In this document: positions 9,845 through 17,393 of the stretch, one piece after another | How the letters are laid out: each line of letters starts with the position of its first letter | How positions within the stretch are numbered: the first letter of the stretch is position 1 | Source: an uncultured Clostridia bacterium | Lineage (GTDB): Bacteria; Bacillota; Clostridia; Oscillospirales; Ruminococcaceae | NCBI GenBank assembly: GCA_945923775.1 | Contig: CAMELR010000021.1 | Coordinates: 1-48,955, forward strand | DNA: 48,955 nucleotides | Reading direction: 5' to 3' | Made by a program: the position numbers and the translations under genes | The notes under the pieces: generated by a model | Told to the model about the DNA's origin: nothing | The model's database searches: none | Seen by the model: the letters and a program-made list of their open reading frames with translations, nothing else

Positions 9845-11454
9845 TTCTGTTCCTTTCCTCCGCGAATTGAATAAACGTAATATCGGTTCTGCTCGCCGAC
9901 TTTCTCAATAATACCGGCGGCTCTCAGCACCTCAAGCCTGAGCGAGCTGTACGGCTCCTTCGCAGCCGCGCAGAAGTCCTTTTTAGTGAACTGTTCCGGC
10001 AGTCCCTCCGGAAGCCAGATTTTAAGCCCCTCGGGAAGCTGTATCCTGGTTTCTTCCACAAGCTCAAGCGGTATGCGGGTTATTGTGCATTTTTTCTTGG
10101 CTGAGCGGCTGCGCAGCTCCGGCTTTTTGCTGTTCGGACATACTACGCGCTTTTCCGTTTTCAGCTTTGCAATTATGAGAGTTATGCGGTCGTTTGAGAG
10201 ATGATCTCTCATCGAATACAGCTCCTCGTACAGCCTGAGCCGCTGATTCACGTTCCGGAACTTTGTTTCCTCGATCACCTCTCCGGTCTGACCGTCAATG
10301 TAGACCGTGCGGGTTGAAACCTCCACCGGGTGAACGACATTCACCCGGGCAGCCTGCGTGAAATCCGCCAGCTTGTCGCGAAGGGCGTACAGCTTCCGGG
10401 TCTGTATTTCGAATATTCCCTCGTCGGAAATTGCGTCGGCAAAGTACTTCCCAATACGAATCTCCTGCGAATCCGAAAAAGGAACATAATAGTTTTTCAA
10501 GACTGCGTGAATGAGCTTTTCATTCTGCGTGCCAACTGAGCCGTGAAGTCCTCTGTCCCTGGTCATTGCGGCGCTCAGAGCCTGCGAAAGCCTGTCCTTG
10601 TCGGTCAAAATAGGCTGAGGCTCTGATTTACCAATAAAATGACCGGTCTCCTCGGCTATGTATCGCGCAACGGCACCCTCCGAGCTGCTTTCTATAACCT
10701 TATCCGCGTGTTTCTTCAGCTCCGGACATGCATTAGATACGGCAATGCCAACATCTGCCGCTCGTATCATAGAGAGGTCGTTATTATTGTCTCCGAAACA
10801 AACGAGCCGGCCTGCGTGTGTAAGCTCCATAACCTGGAGAAGCGCGCTTGCCTTGCTTGCGTTTTTGCTGAAAATTTCGTACCAAATCTCGTCTTTGTTG
10901 TAGGTATCCGGCATTAGGTTTACTGCAAATCCGTTTTCGCGGCTGAATACGCTGTCAAGCTCAGCGACGTCAATAGTCGGATTCAGAAGCGTAAAATAGA
11001 ACACCGTGCCCTGGAAAAGCTCCTCCCTGGTTTTCACCGGGCGCAGACGTTTGTCGCCCTGCCTTGTGCTCACGTAACCGTAAACGTCCTCAAGGCGGCT
11101 TTCTAGGTAGCTGACGCGCTCCCTGCCGTCTATGTAAGAGTACACCAGCGGAGCAATATCCATCTTATTGAAATAGTCTATGGCGATTTTGCAGGAAACC
11201 GGAGTAAATACGTTCTCTACAATATGCCTTCCGTCCCGCGGGTCAATGACAAAAACCCCGTTGAAGGTCACAGCGGGGCAGTTGAGATGGAGCTTTGTCA
11301 GCAGCGGGGAAGCGCTGGAAAAAGAACGCGCCGTAGCGTAAGTAAAAAGCACCCCATCTGAAACAAGTCCGTTCAGGATCTCAGCAGTTTCATCGGAAAT
11401 GCTTTTATCAGGTCGAAGCAGAGTTCCGTCTAGGTCAGTGGCGTAAAGGGTCAT
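9841..11454 (-). CDS. Cof-type HAD phosphatase fused to a nuclease-like C-terminal domain
   Basis: The 537-residue protein is about twice the length of a Cof/YkrA HAD hydrolase. Residues 1-270 are a HAD type IIB phosphatase: motif I DLDGTL with Asp7 and Asp9, and motif IV CFGDNNNDLSMI. From about 275 to the end is a second module. It contains LHGSVGTQNEKLIHAVLKNY (299 onward), a candidate nuclease-like strand GIFEIQTRKL (Glu349-Ile-Gln351), VNVVHPVEV, then a basic stretch and a winged-helix-like end (FTKKDFCAAA ... VLRAAGIIEKVG). From memory this second half resembles the restriction-endonuclease-like DUF8091 family; that link is inference. It sits between the sugar kinase (15-nt gap) and addB (4-nt overlap), so it should be co-expressed with the repair nuclease. 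Confidence 0.75.
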   Translation of the reverse strand: MTLYATDLDGTLLRPDKSISDETAEILNGLVSDGVLFTYATARSFSSASPLLTKLHLNCPAVTFNGVFVIDPRDGRHIVENVFTPVSCKIAIDYFNKMDIAPLVYSYIDGRERVSYLESRLEDVYGYVSTRQGDKRLRPVKTREELFQGTVFYFTLLNPTIDVAELDSVFSRENGFAVNLMPDTYNKDEIWYEIFSKNASKASALLQVMELTHAGRLVCFGDNNNDLSMIRAADVGIAVSNACPELKKHADKVIESSSEGAVARYIAEETGHFIGKSEPQPILTDKDRLSQALSAAMTRDRGLHGSVGTQNEKLIHAVLKNYYVPFSDSQEIRIGKYFADAISDEGIFEIQTRKLYALRDKLADFTQAARVNVVHPVEVSTRTVYIDGQTGEVIEETKFRNVNQRLRLYEELYSMRDHLSNDRITLIIAKLKTEKRVVCPNSKKPELRSRSAKKKCTITRIPLELVEETRIQLPEGLKIWLPEGLPEQFTKKDFCAAAKEPYSSLRLEVLRAAGIIEKVGEQNRYYVYSIRGGKEQK

Positions 11455-11469
11455 TCTGTATCTCCGAAA

Positions 11470-12429
11470 TCAGTCTTTTATATCAACAAATCTGTGGTCG
11501 AGCATGTATTCGCGAAGCTGGGCAAGAGTAGGCAGACCTGCGTTGTCGCTGGCGTTCTGAATCTGCATGCTGCCAACGGCGTTAGCGCGGACAACCGCTT
11601 CACCAAGCGGAATTTCCTCGCAGATGCCGCTGATGAGTCCCGCAGCGAATCCGTCGCCCGCGCCGGCGGTGTCGACTACCTCGTCAGCCGCGAATGTCGG
11701 AGCGGTCCCACATTCGACCGCGCTCTTGTAGAATGCTCCCTGCTTTCCAAGCTTGACTACCACCTTTCTGGTGCCACGTGAAATGTAGTAGTCCGCAATC
11801 TCCTCCGGGTCGGTGAGACCGCAGAGGGTCTCAGCTTCCTTTAAGCTGGGAAGGAATACGTCGGCGGACTGCGCGAACTCATTGAGAAGCGCGATTGTTT
11901 CCGGGGAATCGTCCCAGAGCTGACAGCGGAGATTCGGGTCGAAAACAACGGTTATCTCATTTTTATGCGCGCGTTTTACAAGCTGTCTTGCCGCGGCGGC
12001 GGCAGAATCCGAAATAGACGGGAATATACCCGTAAAATGTACGGCGCGGATATCCGAAAGGTCAAGCGCGTCAACGTCAGCTTCGCAGAGGAACGAAGCC
12101 GCGGAATCCTGGCGGAAATAGTATATCTCGTGCTTGCCGGGTTCTGTTTTGTTCTTCATCATTGCGCCGGTAAGATGAGCCGGGTCGGTGATGATAAGGT
12201 CGTCCGCGATACCGTTTTCATTCATGAATCTGCGAATTCGTACCGCCCTGGGATCGCTGCCGAGGCGCGTCATGAACCTGGGACACAGTCCGAGCCTTGC
12301 AAGCCCGACTGCTACGTTCATCTCCGCACCGGAAACACTAGCGCGGAAGTGCGTTACATCGGAAAGCGCGCCTTCCTCCTCAGCGAGCAGAAGCTCCATA
12401 GGTTCACCTATCAGCAGTACCTTATCCAT
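11470..12429 (-). CDS. PfkB-family sugar kinase, 2-keto-3-deoxygluconate kinase-like
   Basis: A ribokinase/PfkB-fold kinase of 319 residues. The N-terminal glycine motif is in ASVSGAEMNVAVGLARLG, and the C-terminal signature DTAGAGDGFAAGLISG carries the catalytic Asp and the anion hole. EIYYFRQDSAASFL resembles the substrate-binding stretch of 2-keto-3-deoxygluconate kinases, which phosphorylate KDG from pectin or uronate breakdown. Exact sugar specificity cannot be read from sequence; fructose or another keto-sugar is possible. It is the first gene of the operon leading into addBA and has its own SigA promoter. No uronate pathway genes are adjacent. Confidence 0.8.
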   Translation of the reverse strand: MDKVLLIGEPMELLLAEEEGALSDVTHFRASVSGAEMNVAVGLARLGLCPRFMTRLGSDPRAVRIRRFMNENGIADDLIITDPAHLTGAMMKNKTEPGKHEIYYFRQDSAASFLCEADVDALDLSDIRAVHFTGIFPSISDSAAAAARQLVKRAHKNEITVVFDPNLRCQLWDDSPETIALLNEFAQSADVFLPSLKEAETLCGLTDPEEIADYYISRGTRKVVVKLGKQGAFYKSAVECGTAPTFAADEVVDTAGAGDGFAAGLISGICEEIPLGEAVVRANAVGSMQIQNASDNAGLPTLAQLREYMLDHRFVDIKD

Positions 12430-12500
12430 TATAATGCCCTCTCTTTATCTTATGTCTGTCCGTATTTTTCCCCTTGAACAGCAAAAAATATACTAATTAC

Positions 12501-12528
12501 ATTATATCAGATTTTTAGGATAAATCAA
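12501..12528 (-). promoter_or_regulatory. SigA promoter of the sugar kinase-addBA operon
   Basis: Minus-strand -35 TTGATT (12523-12528) and -10 TATAAT (12501-12506) with 16 bp between them, about 70 bp upstream of the kinase ATG. No other clear promoter was seen before addA, so addBA probably depends on it. Confidence 0.75.
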
Positions 12529-12612
12529 GGCATTTATGCAGACAATTAAAGATTTTTTTGCTATTTAGGAACGTCTGGCAGTTCCACCGACCCTAACCCT
12601 ATAATTAAAGCG

Positions 12613-13773
12613 TTAAAATGACCTATACAAAAACAGGGCAGCCTGAGCTGCCCCTGATTCCATTTCGTCCACCATGCTTTCAGCAAATACGGCGTAGCCC
12701 CGTGCAGGGTCGTTTACAAAAACGTGCGTGACAGCCCCGGCAATCATTCCGTTCTGTATTATCGGACTGCCGCTCATGCCCCTGACTATACCGCCTGCGG
12801 AGTCAAGCAGCCGCTCGTCGGTTACACGAATCACCATGCTCTTTGACCCGCTCATAGCACAGAGATTTACCTTTTCAATTTCGATACTGTATTCCTGCGG
12901 TTCCGCGCCCTGGATAGTCGCAAGAATAACAGCCGGACCGCACTCGACCTCCTGCCTGAACGCCATCGGCAGTGGAGTTCCGCTTATTTCTCCGTCGAGC
13001 GTTCCGAAAACGCCCACCTGTGTATTTTTGTCAATGCTTCCGATGACCTCCTCGCAAAGCTCCCCGCAAAGCTCACCCGTCTCGCCGTTTCTGCCCTTTA
13101 TAGTACTGTATATCTCGGCTGTGGTGGCCTCGCCGCTGGAAAGCGGCATGAGTTCCCCAGTCGTCACGTCGCTGACCGGGTGACCCAGACCTGCGAACAT
13201 TCCGGTATCAGGGTCGCAGAAGGTCATCGTACCGATTCCAGCGGCGCTGTCCCTCACCCAGGCACCGAGTCTCAGACAGCCGTCTACGGATTCGGGAGTG
13301 AGCCGTATCTGCTTCTCGCCGTTTCCGCGCCTGACGATCACGGTGCACTCAGACGAGCGCTGAACGGCCTCGCCGATCTCGGAATTTGTCCCGACCTCCA
13401 CGCCGTTCACCGATGTTATCATGTCGCCCGCTCGTATCCCGCATTTTTCAGCCGGCGAACCAGTGTTTACAGAAACCACTATAACCCCGTCCGTTCGCAG
13501 CTTTATCCCGAATGGCTCGCCGCCGGGGATCAGCATCTTTCGTGCTTTCACTTTAAGCTCAACAGGCTTGATTTCCATTCCGCACAGCGTGTACCTGCAC
13601 CCGCCGTCGCTAAGTTCTCTAACCCTCGCGCCGCAGAAGTTCCCTGTTACGGTGCCGAATGTCTCGGCGCTCAAAGTTCCCGGAAGCACCGCATAATAAA
13701 ATCCCAGGACTCCCGCTGCAGCCGCGATAAGCCAGCAAAGCGCCCCGGATATTAGTTTTCCCGCTTTCTCCAT
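12613..13773 (-). CDS. spoIVB: SpoIVB-type serine peptidase (family S55) with PDZ domain
   Basis: SpoIVB is secreted from the forespore and cleaves SpoIVFA, which releases the SpoIVFB protease to activate sigma-K. The 386-residue product has one N-terminal membrane segment (ALCWLIAAAAGVLGFYYAV), a PDZ domain around residues 95-150 (NTGSPAEKCGIRAGDMITSV) and an S55 peptidase domain. Catalytic His is in FAGLGHPVSD and Ser in VRGMSGSPII. It is somewhat shorter than the Bacillus protein, mainly in the N-terminal region. It is monocistronic, and I could not identify a forespore (sigma-G) promoter with confidence. It marks the lineage as sporulating or derived from spore formers. Confidence 0.9.
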   Translation of the reverse strand: MEKAGKLISGALCWLIAAAAGVLGFYYAVLPGTLSAETFGTVTGNFCGARVRELSDGGCRYTLCGMEIKPVELKVKARKMLIPGGEPFGIKLRTDGVIVVSVNTGSPAEKCGIRAGDMITSVNGVEVGTNSEIGEAVQRSSECTVIVRRGNGEKQIRLTPESVDGCLRLGAWVRDSAAGIGTMTFCDPDTGMFAGLGHPVSDVTTGELMPLSSGEATTAEIYSTIKGRNGETGELCGELCEEVIGSIDKNTQVGVFGTLDGEISGTPLPMAFRQEVECGPAVILATIQGAEPQEYSIEIEKVNLCAMSGSKSMVIRVTDERLLDSAGGIVRGMSGSPIIQNGMIAGAVTHVFVNDPARGYAVFAESMVDEMESGAAQAALFLYRSF

Positions 13774-14003
13774 TTGTTCACCCCGAATTTGATTTTGAGG
13801 AATTCACCCCACGACATTACTATTTGCACAGCCGGAGATTTTATAAAAGGAAATTAAAAGCGGGAGTAAAAATACAAGTTCATTTCCTAAAGAATCATAC
13901 AATATTCTTTGAGAAGGCTTTATGAATATGCAGACAAACTGACTTTACAATATGTATAATATGATTGACATATAGACAAAAATATGTTATACGAGGTGAG
14001 ACC
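13774..14003. other. AT-rich divergent intergenic region
   Basis: This lies between spoIVB (minus) and the small broken ORF (plus). It holds the spoIVB RBS (GGGGTGA), a 7-bp inverted repeat AAAGAAT/ATTCTTT (13889-13910) and several TATAAT-like strings on the plus strand near 13950. A TTGACA followed 17 bp later by TATACG (to about 13992) could be the plus promoter, but its leader would be extremely short. No further gene was found. Confidence 0.5.
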
Positions 14004-14166
14004 ATGGAAAAAAATTTAAGAATGTGATCAACCGGCGCAGATAATTGTAAATGGGACGCTTTCGATATTCATTGTTGTTACCGCGGGGTTCTCGCTTTAC
14101 GCTGTTACTAGTGTTATCGCACTCGCGGCGTACTTCAGAAACAAGAAACTGACTGCTCAGTCATAA
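14004..14166 (+). pseudogene. Small one-helix membrane protein, frameshifted
   Basis: An ATG at 14004 with the RBS GAGGTGAG starts MEKNLRM and stops at once (TGA). In the next frame the DNA encodes CDQPAQ and then a hydrophobic segment (LSIFIVVTAGFSLYAVTSVI), a short basic AYFRNKK end and a stop at 14164-14166. No start codon exists in that second frame. Removing one A from GAAT near 14020 joins both parts into a 53-residue single-span membrane protein. Either the gene is broken by a one-base insertion, the base is a sequencing error, or a frameshift is used. Function is unknown. Confidence 0.4.
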
Positions 14167-14217
14167 AATACCGCAGCAAGCGATTTAAATATTTTTATGT
14201 AAATGTTACATTCCGTG

Positions 14218-14246
14218 TTGACAAATATGATTTAATATTGTATAAT
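14218..14246 (+). promoter_or_regulatory. SigA promoter of the nitrilase/tubulin-like/transglutaminase operon
   Basis: -35 TTGACA (14218-14223), 17-bp spacer, -10 TATAAT (14241-14246): a consensus promoter 44 bp before the TTG start of the nitrilase gene. No second promoter of this strength was noticed before 20078. Confidence 0.88.
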
Positions 14247-14290
14247 AATTACATAGGGCTCATGTGCAATATGGTTAGGAGGCGGTCGGT

Positions 14291-15073
14291 TTGAAGCTGT
14301 GTATAGCTCAGATGGATATTGCATGGGAAAACAAGTCTGAAAATCTGAAAAAATGCTCAGTTCTAGCCGAACAGGCCGCTTCAAGCGGGGCACAGCTCAT
14401 TGTGTTTCCGGAACTTACGCTGACTGGGTTCTCAATGAACAAGGAATTATCTGAGCCGCCCGGCGGGGATTCCGTAAATCAATTCATGCGGCTCTCTGAG
14501 CGGCTCGGGATCGCAGTAGGATTCGGATTTGCGTGCCGTACCGGGGAAGTTATAACTAACCGTTTCTGTATTGTGAACGCAGGCAGAGTTGTAGCCAGCT
14601 ACGACAAGATCCACCCGTTTTCCTACGGCGGCGAGTGCTCAACCTACACCGGCGGGAATCTCCCGGCATGTGTGGAGCTGTTCGGTGAAACTATAGGGTT
14701 CACGGTATGCTACGACCTGCGTTTCCCGGAGCTTTACCAGGGTCTTTCGCAGACCTGCACGATCATTATAAATATAGCAAACTGGCCGGATAAACGGCGC
14801 GATCACTGGCAGACGCTGCTGAAAGCGCGCGCGATAGAGTGTCAGAGTTTCATAGCCGGGTGCAACAGATGCGGTTCCGGCAACGGACTTGACTATTCCG
14901 GGGACAGCGCCGTGTACTCGCCGTGGGGCGAGGAAGCTGCCAAAGCAGAGCCTTATAAAGAGCAGCTTATTTACGCTGAAGTAAACGGAAAGGTATGCCG
15001 GGAAGCCAGAGAGATATTTCCGGTAAAGCAGGACAGAAAATTAGAACTATACAGAGATTTTTACGCGAAGTAA
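14291..15073 (+). CDS. Carbon-nitrogen hydrolase, omega-amidase (Nit2)-like
   Basis: A nitrilase-superfamily amidase of 260 residues with the full catalytic triad: Glu41 in VFPELTLTG, Lys106 in SYDKIHPF and Cys140 in TVCYDLRFPE. The sequence around the Cys resembles omega-amidase/YafV-type enzymes that hydrolyse alpha-keto acid amides such as ketoglutaramate; substrate choice is inference. Translation starts at TTG, supported by AGGAGGCGG about 6 nt upstream and the immediate MKLCIAQMDI beta strand. It is the first gene of a three-gene operon, ending 13 nt before the tubulin-like gene. Its metabolic link to those membrane and cytoskeletal-like neighbours is not obvious. Confidence 0.88.
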   Translation: MKLCIAQMDIAWENKSENLKKCSVLAEQAASSGAQLIVFPELTLTGFSMNKELSEPPGGDSVNQFMRLSERLGIAVGFGFACRTGEVITNRFCIVNAGRVVASYDKIHPFSYGGECSTYTGGNLPACVELFGETIGFTVCYDLRFPELYQGLSQTCTIIINIANWPDKRRDHWQTLLKARAIECQSFIAGCNRCGSGNGLDYSGDSAVYSPWGEEAAKAEPYKEQLIYAEVNGKVCREAREIFPVKQDRKLELYRDFYAK

Positions 15074-15086
15074 GGGGTGCTTTTTC

Positions 15087-17378
15087 GTGAATATCGAACA
15101 GAAAATGGAATGGCTCAGACCAGAAAGGATACAGAAGCTCTACGACGGGCAGAAAAGTCCATTTGGCATGAACAGACTGTTTGTGATAGGAATAGGGAAA
15201 AACGGCGTGGACTGTGTTCTGCGCTGTATGCATCTGACAGAAAAGCGCTTCGGGAAAGACCCGAAGAAGGTAAGGTTCCTCTGCATAGGCGAGGAAACGC
15301 AGCTCGGAGAGCGCTCTTATGAGGGTTCAGTTCCGGGTGACGGATTCACTCTGCCGATAGAGCCGGAGGAAGCTATCTATAAATACCTGAATAATCCTGC
15401 GAAACTGCCGGAACCCGCGCAGATATGGTTCGACAGCGGTCTGAAGAATTACTCTCCCGCCGCCCCGACCTATGGGCTTACAAAGCGCCAGTGCGGTCGA
15501 ATTGCGCTGTTTCATTACCTGAAGCAGATAATGAAGCTCACCGGCGAGGCGATGGCAGATTTCAGCGGCAGCGACCGCTCCCTTGAAATTGTGATCACGG
15601 GAAATCTCGGCGATGTGTTCTGCGGCGGAATGTTCATCGACCTGCCGTATGTCCTGACCAAGCTGTTTGCCGACGCTCCGTATCCTGTGAAGGTCACCGG
15701 GTACTTCTTTGCGGCGGACACGGCTGCTTTGGTTGAAACTGATCAGCGCGACGTCGGCTGCTACCAGGCGAACACGATCGTTGCGAAGGCGGAGCTTGAT
15801 AAGTTCCAGCTTCACCGCAAACGGTTCACGCAGAAGTACAGCCGCACTTTCGAGGTGGATTCCGACAAGCCGCCGTACAGCGCATGCTTCCTGATTCCTG
15901 CTGCGGACAGCTACGATCTCACAATGTCCCGGACTGCTGAAAAAATCCTGAACCGCATGGAGATCATATTCAGCAAGGACGACGACGCGGAACGTATAAT
16001 GTCCTATAATATGCTCCGTCCGGAAGCGGCACACGATTTCAGGTACCTTGCATTCGATGTCAGGGCTTGTGAAATTCCAATGGGTAAGATAATGTCCTAC
16101 CTTGCGATAAAGCTATTTGAGAGGCTCAACCGCTCGCTAAACAGGAACGACGTGGGCGAAATGGCGCTGAAGCGTTACTCCGGGCTGGTTACGCCGACCT
16201 GCGAGCTTGTCGCCTCCAAAAGCGGACAGCTCCCCACACTAGAAATTGACGAACGCGCCGACCAGGCGTTTTCCGCAAGAGCCATAAAAGGCGGCGGGGA
16301 AGCCGCGTTGTCTCTTGTCGAGAAGTGGATCAGCGCTATGAGTGCCGCAGTTACAAACGGAACCCCGGTATGCGTCAAGGAAATTTCAGACAGCATAATA
16401 GCTGACTGCGAAGCGGCAAAGACCGATTTTGCCAGAGGACCGTTTTACGCGCAGGAAATCATAAAAAAGTGCCTTTCGGAACTCCGGGTCGCACAGGCAA
16501 AGATAAGCTCCGGCGAGGAGGACAGGTCCGACCAGCTAAACCGCACCCGGGATATCGAACGAGCGGCAATGCGCAAGGTCAGAAGTTCAACTCTGTTCTC
16601 TGGGAAGGCGGTCGAACAGTACCTTGTAGAACTGAAATACTATGCCGACGCGGGAGCCGCAGTCTCAACAAGCAGACCCATGATCGAATTTTGCCAGCAG
16701 TTAAGCTCCAGGCTGACAGAGTACTATGAAAATGTGCTCCAGAAGGCAATAGCGCCATTTGAGCAGATCTCAATGAACCGCGGAGGCATAATCGACGACA
16801 TAAAGAAACTTCCCGAGGAGAACGCATGCATAATTGAAGCGTTCGACATAAACGGGGAAGATATCCGCGCAAAGCTTGACAAGCTGTCCGATGAGATTCC
16901 TGATGAGAAACTCGAGAAATGCTTTAAGGAATCCGGAATACTGAATCTGCCGGAGGACGACGAACGCGCACTTGGCAAGGCAGTAGTAAAGATACTAAAA
17001 CAGTGTTTTGCTGATAAGCTATCGACAAATTTCACAGAAATGTGCGGCTGGCTTGAGCGCGCAGACCGGGTAAGCGGATCTATAAACGACTGCGTGAGCG
17101 GCTCCGCTGTGACCGCCCCGGTGGACGATAAATTCGCGATAACAAGAATTATATGTCCGAACGCCGTCCGGCAGGAGGATATCATTGATCTGCGGAAGCA
17201 ATTCCGCGGGGTAAACTATATCTGGAACGGCTCGATATGTTCGCATTACACAGCGGCAGCGTCCATCTGCGGCGGAGTGCAGCTTGAGAAGTTCAGCGGA
17301 TATGAACAGTGGGAAAACATGCATTACGCTTATGTTAATGACTCGCTGAAAAAACATGGTATCAGGATATTTTCCTGA
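15087..17378 (+). CDS. Tubulin/FtsZ-like protein (Tubulin_2-like) with degenerate GTP-binding motif
   Basis: A 763-residue soluble protein starting at GTG (RBS AAGGGGTG). The first 250 residues follow the pattern of the bacterial tubulin-like family (Pfam Tubulin_2): Rossmann start LFVIGIGKNGVDCVLRC (31-47), WFDSGL near 114, a GRIALF segment near 137, then IVITGNLGDVFCGGMFIDL (168-186) where the family has an S-x-GGTGSG-x-FxD loop. The tubulin signature glycines and Thr-Gly-Ser are replaced by GNLGDVFCGG, so canonical GTP binding is doubtful. The remaining ~500 residues are mostly helical and acidic/basic (EDDERALG, KCFKESGIL) with no recognised domain. It lies between the amidase and a membrane transglutaminase with short gaps (13 and 15 nt), suggesting joint function, perhaps at the cell envelope. 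Confidence 0.7.
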   Translation: MNIEQKMEWLRPERIQKLYDGQKSPFGMNRLFVIGIGKNGVDCVLRCMHLTEKRFGKDPKKVRFLCIGEETQLGERSYEGSVPGDGFTLPIEPEEAIYKYLNNPAKLPEPAQIWFDSGLKNYSPAAPTYGLTKRQCGRIALFHYLKQIMKLTGEAMADFSGSDRSLEIVITGNLGDVFCGGMFIDLPYVLTKLFADAPYPVKVTGYFFAADTAALVETDQRDVGCYQANTIVAKAELDKFQLHRKRFTQKYSRTFEVDSDKPPYSACFLIPAADSYDLTMSRTAEKILNRMEIIFSKDDDAERIMSYNMLRPEAAHDFRYLAFDVRACEIPMGKIMSYLAIKLFERLNRSLNRNDVGEMALKRYSGLVTPTCELVASKSGQLPTLEIDERADQAFSARAIKGGGEAALSLVEKWISAMSAAVTNGTPVCVKEISDSIIADCEAAKTDFARGPFYAQEIIKKCLSELRVAQAKISSGEEDRSDQLNRTRDIERAAMRKVRSSTLFSGKAVEQYLVELKYYADAGAAVSTSRPMIEFCQQLSSRLTEYYENVLQKAIAPFEQISMNRGGIIDDIKKLPEENACIIEAFDINGEDIRAKLDKLSDEIPDEKLEKCFKESGILNLPEDDERALGKAVVKILKQCFADKLSTNFTEMCGWLERADRVSGSINDCVSGSAVTAPVDDKFAITRIICPNAVRQEDIIDLRKQFRGVNYIWNGSICSHYTAAASICGGVQLEKFSGYEQWENMHYAYVNDSLKKHGIRIFS

Positions 17379-17393
17379 TAAAAGGATCATTTA

